Positions 21,260 through 34,373 are shown, counted from the stretch's first letter. The stretch is 64,000 nt of DNA from Psoroptes ovis (GCA_002943765.1 PQWQ01000030.1:436501-500500), one strand, 5' to 3'. Notes: generated from the sequence alone by a model not told the origin. A program made the numbers and translations.

Positions 21260-23556
21260 ATGAGATCCAATTTTATTGTTTCAATATTGAAAATAATCGT
21301 TTCAATATACACAACTATAACCTTACCATTTTATATGATTATACAAAAACCATGGCAAAAAATTGAACAATCAAAATCATTTAATGTTGAAGAAAGCAGA
21401 GATAAATATGGCCGATTAATTTATTCACGTAAATCACGAATAAAATATGATAATATTGATTTATTCAAATACCAAACATATTCAGAAGCATTAAATCATC
21501 TCAGTCATGATTTGATTAAAGTTGGTCGACGTGATATTATTCATGAAGAACTACAATATGATGATAATGGTAAACCAATCATGTTTAATGGTCGAATGTT
21601 ATCAAAAGTAACGCTGACCGATTATCAATGGGTAACTAGAGGTGAAATAATTAAACGTGCTGATGCTATTGCACGTGGTTTCCGCCGTATCGGTATTGAA
21701 AAAAATGATAAAGTAATGATTTTTGCCGAAACAAGTTTGGAATGGTTTTTAGTTGCCCTAGCATTACATCGTATATTATCGATTACATCAACCCTGTTCT
21801 CTACCCTAAGTGATTCTGGTATATTACATGGTCTGAATCAAAGTGAATCATGTTATTTGATTATCGATGAATCTTTATTGATTAAAATCGATAAACTTGC
21901 TGATCGAATTAAATTTGTTAAACGAATTATTTACATTGCTAATCATCCTGCATCATATAAAAGTAAAGATCCATTAGTTGATGCTGCCAGAACAAGATTA
22001 TCGAATAACTATTCATTATCATCATTAAACGAAATCGAAAATATTGGCCATTCGATTGATGAATACGAATTTCCTGTTGCTAATCCTGATGATGTAATGA
22101 TGATCATGTATACATCAGGTACAACTGGTGATCCTAAAGGTGTGGTTATAACCCATGGTAATTTTTATACAAGTGTACTAAATCTTTGGGGTAGAGATTT
22201 AGAGCAACCAATTTCGCTGATGCAATCTGATTTACCTGTATTCTTACCGATGGCTCATATATTTGGTTATTCAACTATTCTTACATTTTTCTTAAGCAAT
22301 GGCCGTATGGGTTTTTCATCACCATTCACTTTGCTTAATTCATCACCATCACATGTGACAGGACAAGTCGGTGATATCAACCTGATTAAACCGGATTTAT
22401 TTCCAGCCGTTCCGTTAGTGCTTGAAAAATTGATCAGTGAAATTTATCGAAAATTGAATGCACGTTCACCGATTGCTGTCGAAATTTTCGATTATCTAAT
22501 GGATTATAAAATTGAATGGAGATCAAAAGGTTATGACACACCAATTATTAATCGTTTGATTTGTAAGAAAATTAATCAAGAATTTGGTGGAAGGCTACAA
22601 GCACTGTTGGTCACTGGTGCTGCATTCAGTGAACGAACTCATTCGTTAGCGACAGCTGCATTGAATTTGGTTTGCATTTATAATAGTAATTATCATTTAA
22701 TAGTTGTCGGCCCATATTTTTAATTATTTTCATTTTTTTTTCGATAGTGTATGGCAGTACCGAAACTACATGTCCAATGGCAATCATGATGATCGATGAT
22801 CTCAGTTATGGTCGCACTGGTGTACCTTTGAAAGATTTTAAATATTACCTCGAAGATTGGCATGAAGGTGGCTATACCACTAAAGATTTGCCTAATCCTC
22901 GTGGTGAAATTGTTGTTGGTGGACCAACCATTGCTCATGGCTATTTTAATAAACCTGAAGAAACGGAAAAAGATTTCTATGTTGATGATCAAGGATGTCG
23001 TTGGTTCAGTACCGGTGATATTGGTGAAGTATTCCCTGATGGAACATTGAAAATTATTGATCGAAAAAAAGATTTGGTCAAATTGGCCAATGGTGAATAT
23101 ATTTCACTTGGAAAGGTTTGTTTGAAATGATTATTCATTGATGATGAATTATATTTAAAATAATCGAAATTAAATTTACAGATTGAAACTGGCCTTCGTT
23201 CATCTGAATATATTGAAAATATTTGCATTGTTACTGATCCATATCGTAGCGAAATAATTGCCTTAATAATGCCTAATCGTTTAGCAATAATGAATTATGC
23301 AAAAAAATTAGATTTAAAACAAAATTTCTCGCAATTATGTGATGAAAAATTAATTATTGATGAAGTAATGCGTTCAATACGGGAGAATATTCAACAATTA
23401 GGATTTAAAAAACGTGAATATCCTCGGAAAATCATATTGGTCAAAGAAGAATGGACACAAGCAAATAATATGTTGACAGCAGCATCTAAAATGAGACGTA
23501 AAACAGTAATGGATTTCTATAAAAATACGATTGCGGCCACATTCCAGAATCTTTAA
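21260..23556 (+). CDS. Long-chain acyl-CoA synthetase, ACSL3/4 type, tandem copy 2
   Basis: Exons 21260-22679, 22748-23115 and 23182-23556 give 720 residues. The ATG at 21260 aligns with the copy 1 N-terminus; the upstream in-frame stretch from 21227 has no ATG. It shares its layout with copy 1: membrane anchor (TTITLPFYMI), AMP-binding loop YTSGTTGDPKG from Tyr284, FLPMAHIFGY, SSPFTL, KGYDTPI, then YGSTETT, DLPNPRGEIVVGG, STGDIGEVFPDG, IIDRKKDLVKLANGEYISLGK and the EEWTQANNML tail. At the first splice, copy 1 reads LNAKIVNGYGTTETT while copy 2 reads LNLVYGSTETT, so four residues before the A5 motif are missing. The second intron (after GEYISLGK) is absent from copy 1. Active-site residues look intact, so it is probably functional. 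AATAAA lies at 23816. Confidence 0.92.
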
Positions 23557-24334
23557 CACGAAAACAATTTGAATCCAAAATTTGAATCCGAAATCAATGC
23601 ATAATCTTCAGCATAAAAAACCACATAATCATTTAAATAATATTTTCTAAGAAAATAATTCTCAAAATAACCTTAGAAAATTGCAATTTTTTTTAGTCAC
23701 ATTTTTTTTACGTGTGTGTGTGTGTGTTTATAATTATTTTAATTATTATTTTGTTTTGTTTTGTCTTTATATTTGAAAAATCACCATTCTTGATCTCCAC
23801 ACTTGTTTATTTATTAATAAATGATTATTTATAACTCGTGAATTTCGACAATCGGTCAATTATAGACCATCAAACCATGATTTATAAGGTCAAAAAAAAC
23901 AAAGCTATTGAAAAAATTGATCTTTATTTAAATTGAATTTCAATTTTTTGAAAAAAAAATTACAGAATATCAAAATGAATGAATCAATGTATCAATGTAT
24001 ATCTATATGCATCTGTTCAATTTGAATTCAATTTCAATTGTATTTATGATGATGATGATGATGATGGTATTGTATTTCAATTGTATGTATGAATATTGTT
24101 TTCTAATGATTAATTAAATTTTGAAATTTTTAGTGTACAGACAATCGAACAAATGTGAAAAATATTTATTTCGAATTAAGAATGAAAACGTTGTGAAAAA
24201 ATAGAAATTTAACCCCTTCATAAAAGCCCAAGATGTTTTGCCAATTGAATTTTGATTCGCGAAGCTGATTAATATGAGAATTGTGTTTGTCTCTTGTCTT
24301 TCTTCGATAAATTAACAGGTGATGGGTACCAAAT
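23557..24334. other. Convergent spacer between ACSL copy 2 and BANF1
   Basis: 3' UTRs of convergent genes, with a GT microsatellite at about 23713-23728 and a GAT run at 24049-24066. No other gene was seen. Confidence 0.55.
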
Positions 24335-24678
24335 TTACAAAAATTGTTCACACCATTCGGTAAGACATTGAAAACAGTCCCTAGCTTGCTTAGTATTGGC
24401 ATTGGCTTCATCTTTTAACCATTCAACGAATAGTTCTTCATTTTTTTTCAACACCAAATATTGACCGAGGACGACATATGCCTGAAGATATTGGTGAAAA
24501 TGATCGAAAAAACATTAATTAACAGTCTTAATTCATTTTTAAAAAAATAACTCACCTTATCATAACCTTTAACCGAAAGACGTTTGCCAAGAACTTCACC
24601 GATACCAGCTAAATCCGTTACTGGTTTATCACCCATCGGTTCCGAAATGAAATTTTGATGTTTTTGTGAGGTGGTCAT
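24335..24678 (-). CDS. BANF1: Barrier-to-autointegration factor
   Basis: Exons 24678-24556 (41 residues) and 24481-24335 (48 residues plus stop) give 89 residues, the exact length of metazoan BAF. BAF is a small DNA-bridging protein that links chromatin to LEM-domain proteins and lamin and helps nuclear envelope reassembly. The start MTTSQKHQNFISEPMGDKP, the helix-hairpin-helix LAGIGEVLGKRL, and the C-terminal AYVVLGQYLVL, FVEWLKDE and CFQCLTEWCEQFL all match the family closely. A leader intron is likely: acceptor just 3' of 24698 and donor GTAAGT reading down from 24803 on the minus strand. It shares a 444-bp divergent promoter with CDK9. Confidence 0.97.
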
Positions 24679-25122
24679 TTTGTATTATTGACTTGTCCTG
24701 CAAATAGTTAACAATGTTAAGGTAAGATTAGCCGGTAAAAATTATTTAAAAAAAAGCACAAAAAACATCTGATTACATTGACAATGAAAAATAAAATACT
24801 TACGTGTAAGAAATTTAAGATTGATTTCAATTGATTTCGAATGAAGGTGTTGAAATTGATTGATTTAGATAAATAAAATATAAGACAATTGAAATAATTT
24901 AAATTGTGATTAATCTTAATCTTAATCATAAAATATTGAGATATAATTGCATCAATCATCCGAGCAATAATCATTTGTTTTCGAAAAAAAACGGGCCTTA
25001 AATGAACCGTTCATAAACACTAGGAACAAATTTTGAGCATTCTTAAGCCTATGGTTTTCTATGTTTTGATTTGATTTTTTTTTTTAAATTTAATTATTGT
25101 TTTTTGTTTATATTTCACTAAA
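24679..25122. promoter_or_regulatory. Divergent promoter region, BANF1 and CDK9
   Basis: 444 bp between two start codons facing away from each other. It contains the inferred BANF1 5' UTR intron (24698-24803) and presumably both transcription starts. No TATA box was found. Confidence 0.5.
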
Positions 25123-26738
25123 ATGTCCAATAATTTACCGTCTCATGGTAATATTATCAATTCATTAGATCCATTGACATCGCTGAAAAGTAATCATCAT
25201 ATAAGAAATTCATCGGCAACAACAACGACAACAGCAACATCCAATTCATCTTTATCAACATTATTGCCAAATATGCCTGCAAATCCAAATAATCCTTCTG
25301 CATCATCATCATCTTCTTCATCATCATTATCATTAACCAGTTCAAATAATATCAATGGTCCATTACCTGATAATGAATATAAATTCCCGTATTGTGAAGA
25401 TGTGAATAAATATACAAAAATTTGTAAAATTGGACAAGGTATAAACCATTGAATAAAGACCATTTCGTAAAATTAATTTTGTCTGAAAATATTCTCCCTT
25501 TGATCAGGTACATTTGGTGAAGTATTCAAAGCTAGACATGGTAAAGGTAAAAAATTTGTTGCACTGAAAAAAGTCCTCATGGAAAATGAAAAAGAAGGCT
25601 TCCCAATCACTGCATTACGTGAAATTAAAATTTTACAATTAATTAAACATGAAAATGTTGTGAATCTGATCGAAATTTGTCGTACATCATCGAATGATCC
25701 CAATTATAAGGCAACATTTTATCTGGTATTCGATTTCTGTGATCATGATCTTGCCGGGCTGTTATCAAATCTGAAAGTTAAATTTAATTTAGGTAATTTT
25801 TTTCGATTTTCAAAATTTCATACCCAAGAACCTATTTAATTATCATTAAACTATCATTTCATAGGTGAAATAAAAAAAGTAATGCAACAGCTACTCAATG
25901 GATTGTATTATATTCATAAACAAAAAATTCTCCATCGTGATATGAAGGCTGCGAATATTTTGATAACCAAAACTGGTGTACTTAAATTAGCTGATTTTGG
26001 TCTTGCAAGAGCTACTTCCGATACTCGAAGTGATCGATATACGAATAGGTATATTTATTTATTAGAATATTTTTTGCCCCATTTTAAATTTTTTCTTGGT
26101 TCAGAGTTGTAACCTTATGGTATAGACCACCAGAATTGTTATTAGGTGCAAGAAATTATGGTCCACCAATCGATTTATGGGGTGCTGGCTGTATAATGGC
26201 CGAAATGTGGACACGTTCTCCTATTCTACAAGGAAGTACGGAATTAGCTCAGCTTCAACTGATCACACAATTATGTGGATCAATAACCCCTGAAGTATGG
26301 CCAGATGTTAACAAACTAGAACTGTACAATAAGATGGAATTGGCTAAAAATCAAAGGAGGATAGTCAAAGAGAAGCTAAAGATATACATTAAATGTGATT
26401 ATGCATTGGATTTATTGGATAAATTATTGATCCTTGATCCATCCAAACGACTCGATTCCGATAGTGCACTTAATCATGATTTTTTCTGGTGTGATCCAAT
26501 GCCACAAGATCTCGGTAAATTATTATCACAATGTACTAATTCAATGTTTGAATTTACAACGGCCCGTCGTCGTACTGGAGTCACTGCACAACAAGGTGGC
26601 GGTCCACAAGCACCAGGACCACATCCATATCATCCTGGTGGACATCATTTAGGTGGCCATCAACGTGGCCATCCACAAGGTCGTATGGGTGGACCACAAA
26701 ATGCCGGTGGTGGTCAATATATTGATCGTGTTTTTTGA
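25123..26738 (+). CDS. Cdk9: Cyclin-dependent kinase 9 (P-TEFb kinase)
   Basis: Exons 25123-25438, 25508-25792, 25865-26048 and 26105-26738 join to 472 residues (human 372). CDK9 with cyclin T phosphorylates the RNA polymerase II tail and negative elongation factors to release paused polymerase. The Gly loop GQGTFGEVF spans intron 1. The alphaC helix carries the eponymous PITALRE (residues 138-144). HRDMKAANILI has catalytic Asp226, DFGLAR starts at Asp244, and the T-loop RYTNRVVTLWYRPPE has the activating Thr260 equivalent. GPPIDLWGAGCIMAEMWTRSPI is CDK9-specific. Two non-kinase extensions stand out: an 85-residue Ser/Thr/Asn-rich N-terminus and a Gly/His/Pro/Gln-rich tail ending QYIDRVF. 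The tail's last residues resemble those of animal CDK9. AATAAA lies at 26789. Confidence 0.96.
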
Positions 26739-28295
26739 AAAAGCATTAATGTGTCAAATGATTTTCAATTACACAAAAAAAAAAAAAAAATAAAAGTAAT
26801 CAAAGTATTTGTTTATTTATTCAATCGTAAGAATTTCAAATATAATTCCAAATATATTTTCGTGTAAAAATAAATAATACTTCAATGATGATCATGATGA
26901 TGACGATGTAAAAAACTGGAATCTCTAGTTTTTTTTTATATTGAAATTCAACTAGTTCATCATATGAAAACATATATTAGATTGTCCGAAAAGTTTTATG
27001 CCGGTTATATTCATTGGAAAATTATTGAAAAATTGGCAAAAACTTTTCGAACAACCTAATATATTGATTTAATCAAAATATATTTTTTTTTGATCATGTG
27101 AAAAATGATTTTATTATTATTTTCATTTCATTTCATTCATTTCAAATATGAACATGAATCAATTTGTGCTTATGTTATGTTATGTGCATTGTTGTTCAAT
27201 CGTCATGTTTTTTCCATGATTTGTTCAATTGATTTGATTTGTTCATTTGTACAAATCATATGTGTGTGATGTGTTTATTTCAATTAATTTAAAATTAATT
27301 AAAATGTGATTAATTTCATCGAACAAAAACGACGACAAAAATTTCCGTTTTTATTATTTTGCATACACGGAAAATGTACAAAGATTAAAGGATGAAATAT
27401 TCTTGATTATTTCAATTTATATTTCATCACATCAATGATTGTGAAAATATTGGTCATTTTAATTTATTTTTCTGACCAATAAAATTTGAATTTGGGTATT
27501 TTTGAAAAATTCAATTTCGACCATTAGCTTTCAAATGTGTGACTATGGGCAATCGAATGTTTTATGATTGGTGTCAACTTGTCAACTAGTCATTTGGCTA
27601 AATTTGTTTAAATTGAAAATTTTCAGTTGTTGTTGTCTTCCATCTTTTGCTCTAAGAGGTTATTGTGCGTTGGTTAGCGACAATACAACAATTGATTTGC
27701 AGCGAACCAATTTGCTGCTGTATTTGTGGACCTGTTGTCATGTAATCATAAAATAAAATAAAATAAAAATCATCATCATCAAACATTTGAAAATCATATC
27801 AATATTTTGATGATTATTATTGATCAACTAAATCAAATCAAATCATCAACAATTTTCTCTCTTTTTTTCTGCTTATCAAAATGTGAAAATGTTAGAAACA
27901 AAATGGTACCAAGCCTAAGCATACAGTCAATATGTAAGATTTATCAATTATGCATTGAAAATTAATCTTAGTTTATCAATTGATCGTCGTCGTACATTAT
28001 CACCAACACCATTATCATTAAATTAATGCAAGCAAACAACCACCAAATAAATATAACATGTGAAAATTTACATAAATTAAAATATTTGGATAAATGTCTT
28101 ATAAATGTGTTCAAAGTTTCGAATGAAAATTATTTTAAATTTTGAATAAAATCGAAGTGAAAAACAGACACACATAAACAATTTCCTCGTGACCAGAAAA
28201 GTTTTAATCAATCAATCATTCAATCAATTAATTGATCAATTAATCAACTGACTGCTGCTGTTGCACATCATCATCATTCATTCATTCAGCCCAAA
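26739..28295. other. Spacer between CDK9 and PEPCK
   Basis: Contains one palindromic MITE (26980-27056). The remainder is AT-rich with no recognised exon. The PEPCK promoter should lie in the right part; no TATA box is evident. Confidence 0.5.
26980..27056. mobile_element. Palindromic MITE, copy 6 (type C, +)
   Basis: TA then GATTGTCCGAAAAGTT; the end is AACTTTTCGAACAACC then TA. The core is GGTTATATTCATTGGAAAAT. Confidence 0.88.
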
Positions 28296-31200
28296 ATGAT
28301 AATCACAAAAACATCTAGAGCCTTAACGGCACAACGTTATATTTTCAATCGAAAGTAAGTTAATATTCATTTGAAATTAATTTCATCAAGTTTCATCACA
28401 AAAACCAATAGATGTGTGTACAACATTCACTATTTCAATTACAATTGAAATGTACATTTTTTTTCAATAAATATATAGGTTTTTGAAGACTATAGAAAAA
28501 TTGAAAAAATACTTTCAAAGCAATTAAATGGGAACAAATTTGGGTTTTTTTTTCATTTGCTGGGTACACAATTAATACATTCGATTCACCATCAATCAAT
28601 TAGGCTCTCATTGATTATCATAGGACTTTGATTTCGGAAATAGTTGTTGTTTGTTGATTGATGCCTGAACAGCTTCATTTTCAGATAATGATAAACTAAT
28701 GATGAGAATGTACATTGAATAATTCTCAATTTTCACATCTCAAGATATTATCTTTGAATATGTGAAATATGATACCCGAAAAAATTGAAATTGAAACCTA
28801 TCTTTGATATTTCGAAATTGAAAAAATCGTTCGATTAAATCATTTTTTGAAAATTTAAAATCATTCAAGGGCTCAAGGGCATTGAGAGAAAAAAAAGTAC
28901 ATTGATTGATTTGAAGATTTAATTATTCTATGATTATTTAATTTAATTGTTAGGTTGTCCGAAAAGTCCATTCTGCTTATTCAATCAGTGTTGTTCATGA
29001 AAATCGGCCAAAACTTTCCGGTCAATCTACTATTATTTCTTTAGAATTATAATCAATAATTAATTATTGCACAATTTGATCATTTGATTTCTTATGTTGA
29101 TGATAATCGCCCGGAAAATACCTCCACATAAGATTATCCAGTTATATTCGGTGTGTGTCGTCAAAGACAAACCCTTTGATGATTGAACACACACAAACAC
29201 ACACATTCACTTATGAATATTTGACAACCAAGTCAAATATTTAATTATACGTCCACACAATTCACGTTGTTAAGGTTAAACAATAGTCTTGCCCCTAACA
29301 TTTAATTCATTAATTTCCATAAATTGCGTCGATCAAATTGATTGAAATCGAAATCAATTATCATCATTTAATTTATTTCGAAATGATAATTTAATGATGA
29401 TGATAATGATGACGTCGAAGTTTTTTTTCAATTTTGTTTATTTGAAAATTTTCAAATTATCAAATTTCAATTTTCAAAATTTTATCAAACCTATAGCCAT
29501 AAGATAGCTTTGATTAGGTGGTTGGCTGTGTGATAGGCTTTGAAAATCTCAAATCAATCAGTCATAGGTTTTTTCTGGTTAAATTTTTGTGATAATCATC
29601 AATACATTGAATACGAGTATATATAAAAAGAACAAATTTTGAATTTTGAAAATTTAAAATTTTTAAATTTACCGTTTCGCATGGATAACAGGCAACAACA
29701 ATCATTGAATAATCATTGTTATTATTGTTCGACTATTGTAAATATCATTAGTATTTCAATGCTTAGAATCGATACAACTGCTGCTGATCATCATTTGCAT
29801 CTATTTGAAACATTATTTTCCATTTGAATTCCTTAAAAAATTATTTGTATTTCTTTAATTATTTTGGTATTATTTATTGGTATATTTATGATTGATCATT
29901 GTTTTATTCTAAATTAATTTTAAATTTTCTCATTTTTTTCAATTTTTCAAAAGTGTACGTTTTACAGACCTAATCAAACATCGAACCATGATTTCGATTG
30001 CATATCAACAGAATCATTTTGAAAATAGTGACAATGTTATTGGTTGTGGAACACGAAAAACTTCATTGAACGCTGTTTCCACTCGTAATTTGACCAATCT
30101 CAGTGCTGCAACACTGAGTGAATCGGTCAAAAATTTTATCGAAGATAAAGCACGTGTTTGTCAACCGGATCAAATACAAGTGTGTGATGGTTCGGATGCT
30201 GAAAATCGCCAATTGATCGATTTGATGGTCAAACAAGGAATGTTAGAGCAATTGCCAAAATATGAAAATTGGTATGTATTTTTGTGATTGTTGATTTTTG
30301 AAAAATTGAATTTTACCTTTCATTTGCAAAGTTGGTTAGCTAGAACTGATCCAGCCGATGTAGCACGTGTTGAATCGAAAACAATTATTTCAACACCAAA
30401 CATGCGTGATACGATTCCGATTCCTAAAGATGGTATCGAAGGTACATTGGGTAAATGGCTTTCACCCGAAGACCTACAAAAAGCATTAGATGAACGATTT
30501 CCAGGCTGTATGAAAGGTCGAACCATGTATGTGATTCCATTTAGTATGGGTCCTATCGGTTCACCATTATCAAAGATCGGTATTCAATTGACCGATTCAC
30601 CTTATGTTGTTGCATCGATGAGAATCATGACACGTATGGGTGATGCTGTGTTACAGTCTTTAGGTGATCGTCAAGATTTTATTCGTTGTCTTCATTCAGT
30701 CGGCTGTCCTATGCCTTTACAACGACCATTGAAACAAAATTGGCCATGTAATCCGGAAAAAACATTAATCACACATATCCCGGATCGAAACGAAATAATT
30801 TCTTTCGGTTCAGGTTATGGTGGAAATTCATTGTTAGGCAAAAAATGTTTCGCTCTCCGGCTAGGATCAATACTTGCTAAACGTGAAGGATGGTTTGCTG
30901 AACATATGTTAATTTTGGGCATTACCAATCCACAAGGTATTAAACGATATGTTGTTGCTGCTTTTCCTTCGGCTTGTGGCAAAACCAATCTTGCTATGTT
31001 AACGCCAACATTGCCTGGATATAAAGTCGAATGTGTAGGCGATGATATTGCTTGGATGAGATTCGATTCGAATGGTGTTCTCCGGGCAATAAATCCAGAA
31101 TATGGTTTCTTTGGTGTAGCACCTGGTACCAATAATAAAACGAATCCGAACGCCATGAAAACTATCTCTCGAAATACTATATTCACAAACGTAGCTAAAA

Positions 31201-32044
31201 CATCGGATGGAGGTGTTTACTGGGAAGGACTAGAAGACGAAATCGATCCTAATCTGAAAATCACATCATGGCTTGGTGAAGAATGGACCAAAGACAGTGG
31301 TAAACCGGCAGCACATCCTAATTCAAGATTTTGTGCACCTGCTGGTCAATGTCCAATCATTGATCCAAGCTGGGAAGATTCTCAAGGTGTACCTATTAGT
31401 GCCATTATTTTTGGTGGACGCCGGCCAGAAGGTGTTCCACTTGTCTATGAATCTTTCGATTGGAAACATGGTGTATTGGTTGGAGCATCATTACGATCTG
31501 AAGCTACTGCTGCTGCCGAACACAAAGCTAAAGTTATAATGCATGATCCATTTGCAATGAGACCATTTTTCGGTTATAATTTTGGTCATTATTTAGATCA
31601 TTGGCTTAGTTTTGCTGAAAAACCAGGATTACAATTACCAAAAATATTTCATGTAAATTGGTTCCGAAAAGATAGTCAAAATGGTTCATATTTATGGCCA
31701 GGATTCGGTGAAAATTGTCGTGTACTTGATTGGATTGTTAGACGTGTTGAAAACGAAGATATAGCCAAGGTAATTGATCATCATCAATTTGGATTACTTT
31801 TCATTATTTAATTACTTTTAATTCAACCAAAAAACAGGATTCACCGATTGGTTTCATACCGAAAAAAGAATCATTCCGAATCGAAGGTTTGGACGTCAAT
31901 TATGATAAATTGTTTGATATTCCAAAAGATTTTTGGAAACAAGAAGTGACCAGTATTCGTAAATATTTTGATGAACAAGTTGGCGAAGATTTACCGAAAG
32001 AAATGAATGAACAGCTAAATAAATTAGAGCAACGACTAAATTGA
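28296..32044 (+). CDS. Pepck: Phosphoenolpyruvate carboxykinase (GTP)
   Basis: Exons 28296-28354, 29954-30271, 30332-31769 and 31838-32044 join in phase to 673 residues. The enzyme converts oxaloacetate plus GTP to phosphoenolpyruvate, the committed step of gluconeogenesis and glyceroneogenesis. Signature parts: CWLARTDPADVARVE at the exon 2-3 join, MYVIPFSMGPIGSPL, ELTDSPYVV-like ITQLTDSPYVVASMR region, FGSGYGGNSLLGKKC, the kinase loop FPSACGKTN, VGDDIAWM, FFGVAPGTN (GTP binding), RSEATAAAEHK, GYNFGHYLDHW and GFGENCRVL. Exon 1, 1.6 kb upstream, adds MIITKTSRALTAQRYIFNRN, a basic stretch without acidic residues that reads like a mitochondrial presequence. A second in-frame ATG at 29988 would yield a 642-residue protein of normal cytosolic length. 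Intron 1 contains a palindromic MITE. Confidence 0.95.
28355..29953 (+). other. PEPCK intron 1
   Basis: A 1.6-kb intron with GTAAGT donor and AAAAG acceptor, the longest intron in the housekeeping part of the window. It holds palindromic copy 7. The length leaves room for an internal promoter serving the ATG at 29988. Confidence 0.6.
28953..29027. mobile_element. Palindromic MITE, copy 7 (type B, +), in PEPCK intron 1
   Basis: TA then GGTTGTCCGAAAAGTC; the end is AACTTTCCGGTCAATC then TA. Type B words CATTCTGCTTAT and GAAAATCGGCC are present. Confidence 0.85.
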
Positions 32045-32299
32045 CCTTTGAGCATCGACAAACGCCTATAAGCCTATGAGTGATCAAGAGCAAACTCAAT
32101 AATCATTGTTAGACCATGAGTCAAATATCGAATGAATATCGACAAGATTTTAATATTTAAGATTTTCGAAAAAAAAAATTTCATTTTATTTTCACTTATA
32201 ACAATTCATTTTATGTGATTGATAAATTAATAATAGTTGAAAATTATTTTCAAAAAAAACTATAATCTTGATTTATTTATTTCTTAAACGATTAACAAT

Positions 32300-34373
32300 T
32301 CACTGAACACTGGCATAGAAATAACAATAAGCAGTGGTCATACAATTTTTTTCAATTTGTTCAAATTGAACATTTCTAATTTGACCATCATCACAATGAT
32401 ACCATTGGCGATCTTTATAATTATAAACATAACATGTATAATGGCCACATGTGATTGATGGACCTTGATGACAAACAACAGAGACTAGTTGATATTTTTC
32501 ACATTCATCGAACATCATCGAATGATTATTGTTGTTGTTTTCTGAATCTTCAATTAAATTCATTTGTTTATAATGATTTGTTGTTGAAGCTGATTTCAAT
32601 GAATCAACATCAGAAAATAATTTTCTAGAAATTTTTGAATTTTTAGACATCATCATCATGGTATTATTATTTGAATTGAATGATTGAAGTAAACTATGAT
32701 TGAAAAACGAAAGATTGATTAATGTACAGTAATTAATTAAATATGAAAAGAACATTGATACCTTGATTTATATGGCATTGACAATGGTGACATCAAATAA
32801 CTTTGCATTCGAATAAATTTTTTCGGCAAATAAATGGTATGTGCAACTTTAACTTCAGTATTATCTTTCGAACCATCTTCCAAATATCTTAACATTTGTA
32901 TGAATAATATTTTTGGCAGTTTAATGAAACGTTTATTAATCACAAAGTGTTCATCACAATCTTGACATTTTGAACGACTAATTTCATTTTTAAAATATTT
33001 AGATAATGATATTTGTACATCTGAATCTAATGACAGATGAAGTGTATTCGATTTATAATTAGGATCCATTGATTTGGTGCTGGGCTTTTTACATTTTGGA
33101 CAAATAGATTCGGAAAGAATTTCAAATTCAAAACATCGATCAACAGGATTACGAAATGTTGTTGCGGATGATGATAATATTGATGATGATGAACTACTGG
33201 TGAATCTGTTTCTAATTTGTTCAATTTCATTTCGAATTGTATCAAGTATAAGCGTAAAAAATTCAGCAGCATCTTGTTGTTCATTTGTTTGAAAATTTTC
33301 AATTTTCAAACAAAATGCATTATGAAATAATGCTAAATCATTTTCAATGGACAACAATCTTATTTGTTGACATTGTTTATATTTATTATAAAGTTTGATG
33401 AAATTAAATGTAATCGATGATTGTTCATCACTAGTATTATCATCAAAATATTCCAACGAATGTCCATACGTTTCAATAAGATCATCGAGGAAGAAATCGA
33501 ATGAAAATAATGTTTGAATTATTGAATTCATATAACAAGTATTACCAAGATTATTCAAGCCAACAAGTGTGTGATGAACTTTTTCTTGTTCTTCATTACT
33601 TTCATCTTGTTTTGCAATTATAGTGGCAATTTCATCTTCATCATCATCAAATTCATTGTTGCCATGTTCATATGTTTGATTATCATTATCATTAATGGGA
33701 TTTGATTTTGAAATTGGTGGTAAATTATGAATTTTACCAATGTTTGTCTGAATATTGACTCTATTTTCATCATGACCATCATCTACATTATGCTCATCAA
33801 TAGCCTTCAATTTTTTAATTGGTGTAATATTATTAAACTTGTGTGAATTCGAAAGTGGATATTTTGAAACTACGGCTGAATTTATTTTTCGATTTTGATG
33901 TTTTCCAACATTCATATTTTCAACATCATTATTATTTTTCGAAATTTTATTACCACAACCTGCTTTGAATGGACGAGGTGAAATGTATTTGTCGATCAAA
34001 CTACCTGTGAGCGGGAAAGAATTATTTCGTTCCTCTTTTTTACCTATTTTTTTTTGGTCAAAAAAACACGAATTAATTAATGAGATCAGATTTCGAAAAA
34101 AAATACATTACGTTTACGAGTGAATTCATAATAATCGGTGGCTACTTCTGAAAGATATTTCTTAGCCAATTGTTTTACATATCTATCAGCATCTTCTTTG
34201 GTACATTTTTTAACATTTTTAAGCCAAGAATATGATGGTGGCGATGGAAATGGTGATGGCAATGATGATGATGTTGATTTAGGGGGTTTTGTTGGCGATG
34301 ATTTTTGATTGGCTTTTGAATACATGTTGTCGTAATCAGTTAGATCATAGAATTTTTCAGGCAGCAGAACCAT
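32300..34373 (-). CDS. Ubiquitin-specific protease (USP family)
   Basis: Exons 34373-34112, 34004-32762 and 32693-32300 join in phase to 632 residues. USPs are cysteine proteases that remove ubiquitin. The catalytic Cys box is GLNNLGNTCYMNSIIQTLF. QDAAEFFTLIL follows, then two CxxC zinc pairs (CPKCKK and CQDCDEHF) forming the fingers, LPKILFIQMLRY, and the His box GPSITCGHYTCYVYN with the DGQIRNV tail bearing the third active-site residue. About 200 residues precede the domain: a Ser/Pro stretch, a KKCTKEDADRYVKQLAKKYL helix and an acidic region. The overall layout reminds me of USP26/29/37, but this subfamily call is weak. A ~90-residue insert (32500-32690) separates the Cys and His halves. 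The ATG at 34373 is chosen because the frame upstream lacks an ATG. Confidence 0.85.

Noticed and set aside
29639..29827. 62-codon frame inside PEPCK intron 1
   Set aside because: It is bracketed by the intron's own splice sites, has no family features, and phase analysis joins 28354 directly to 29954.
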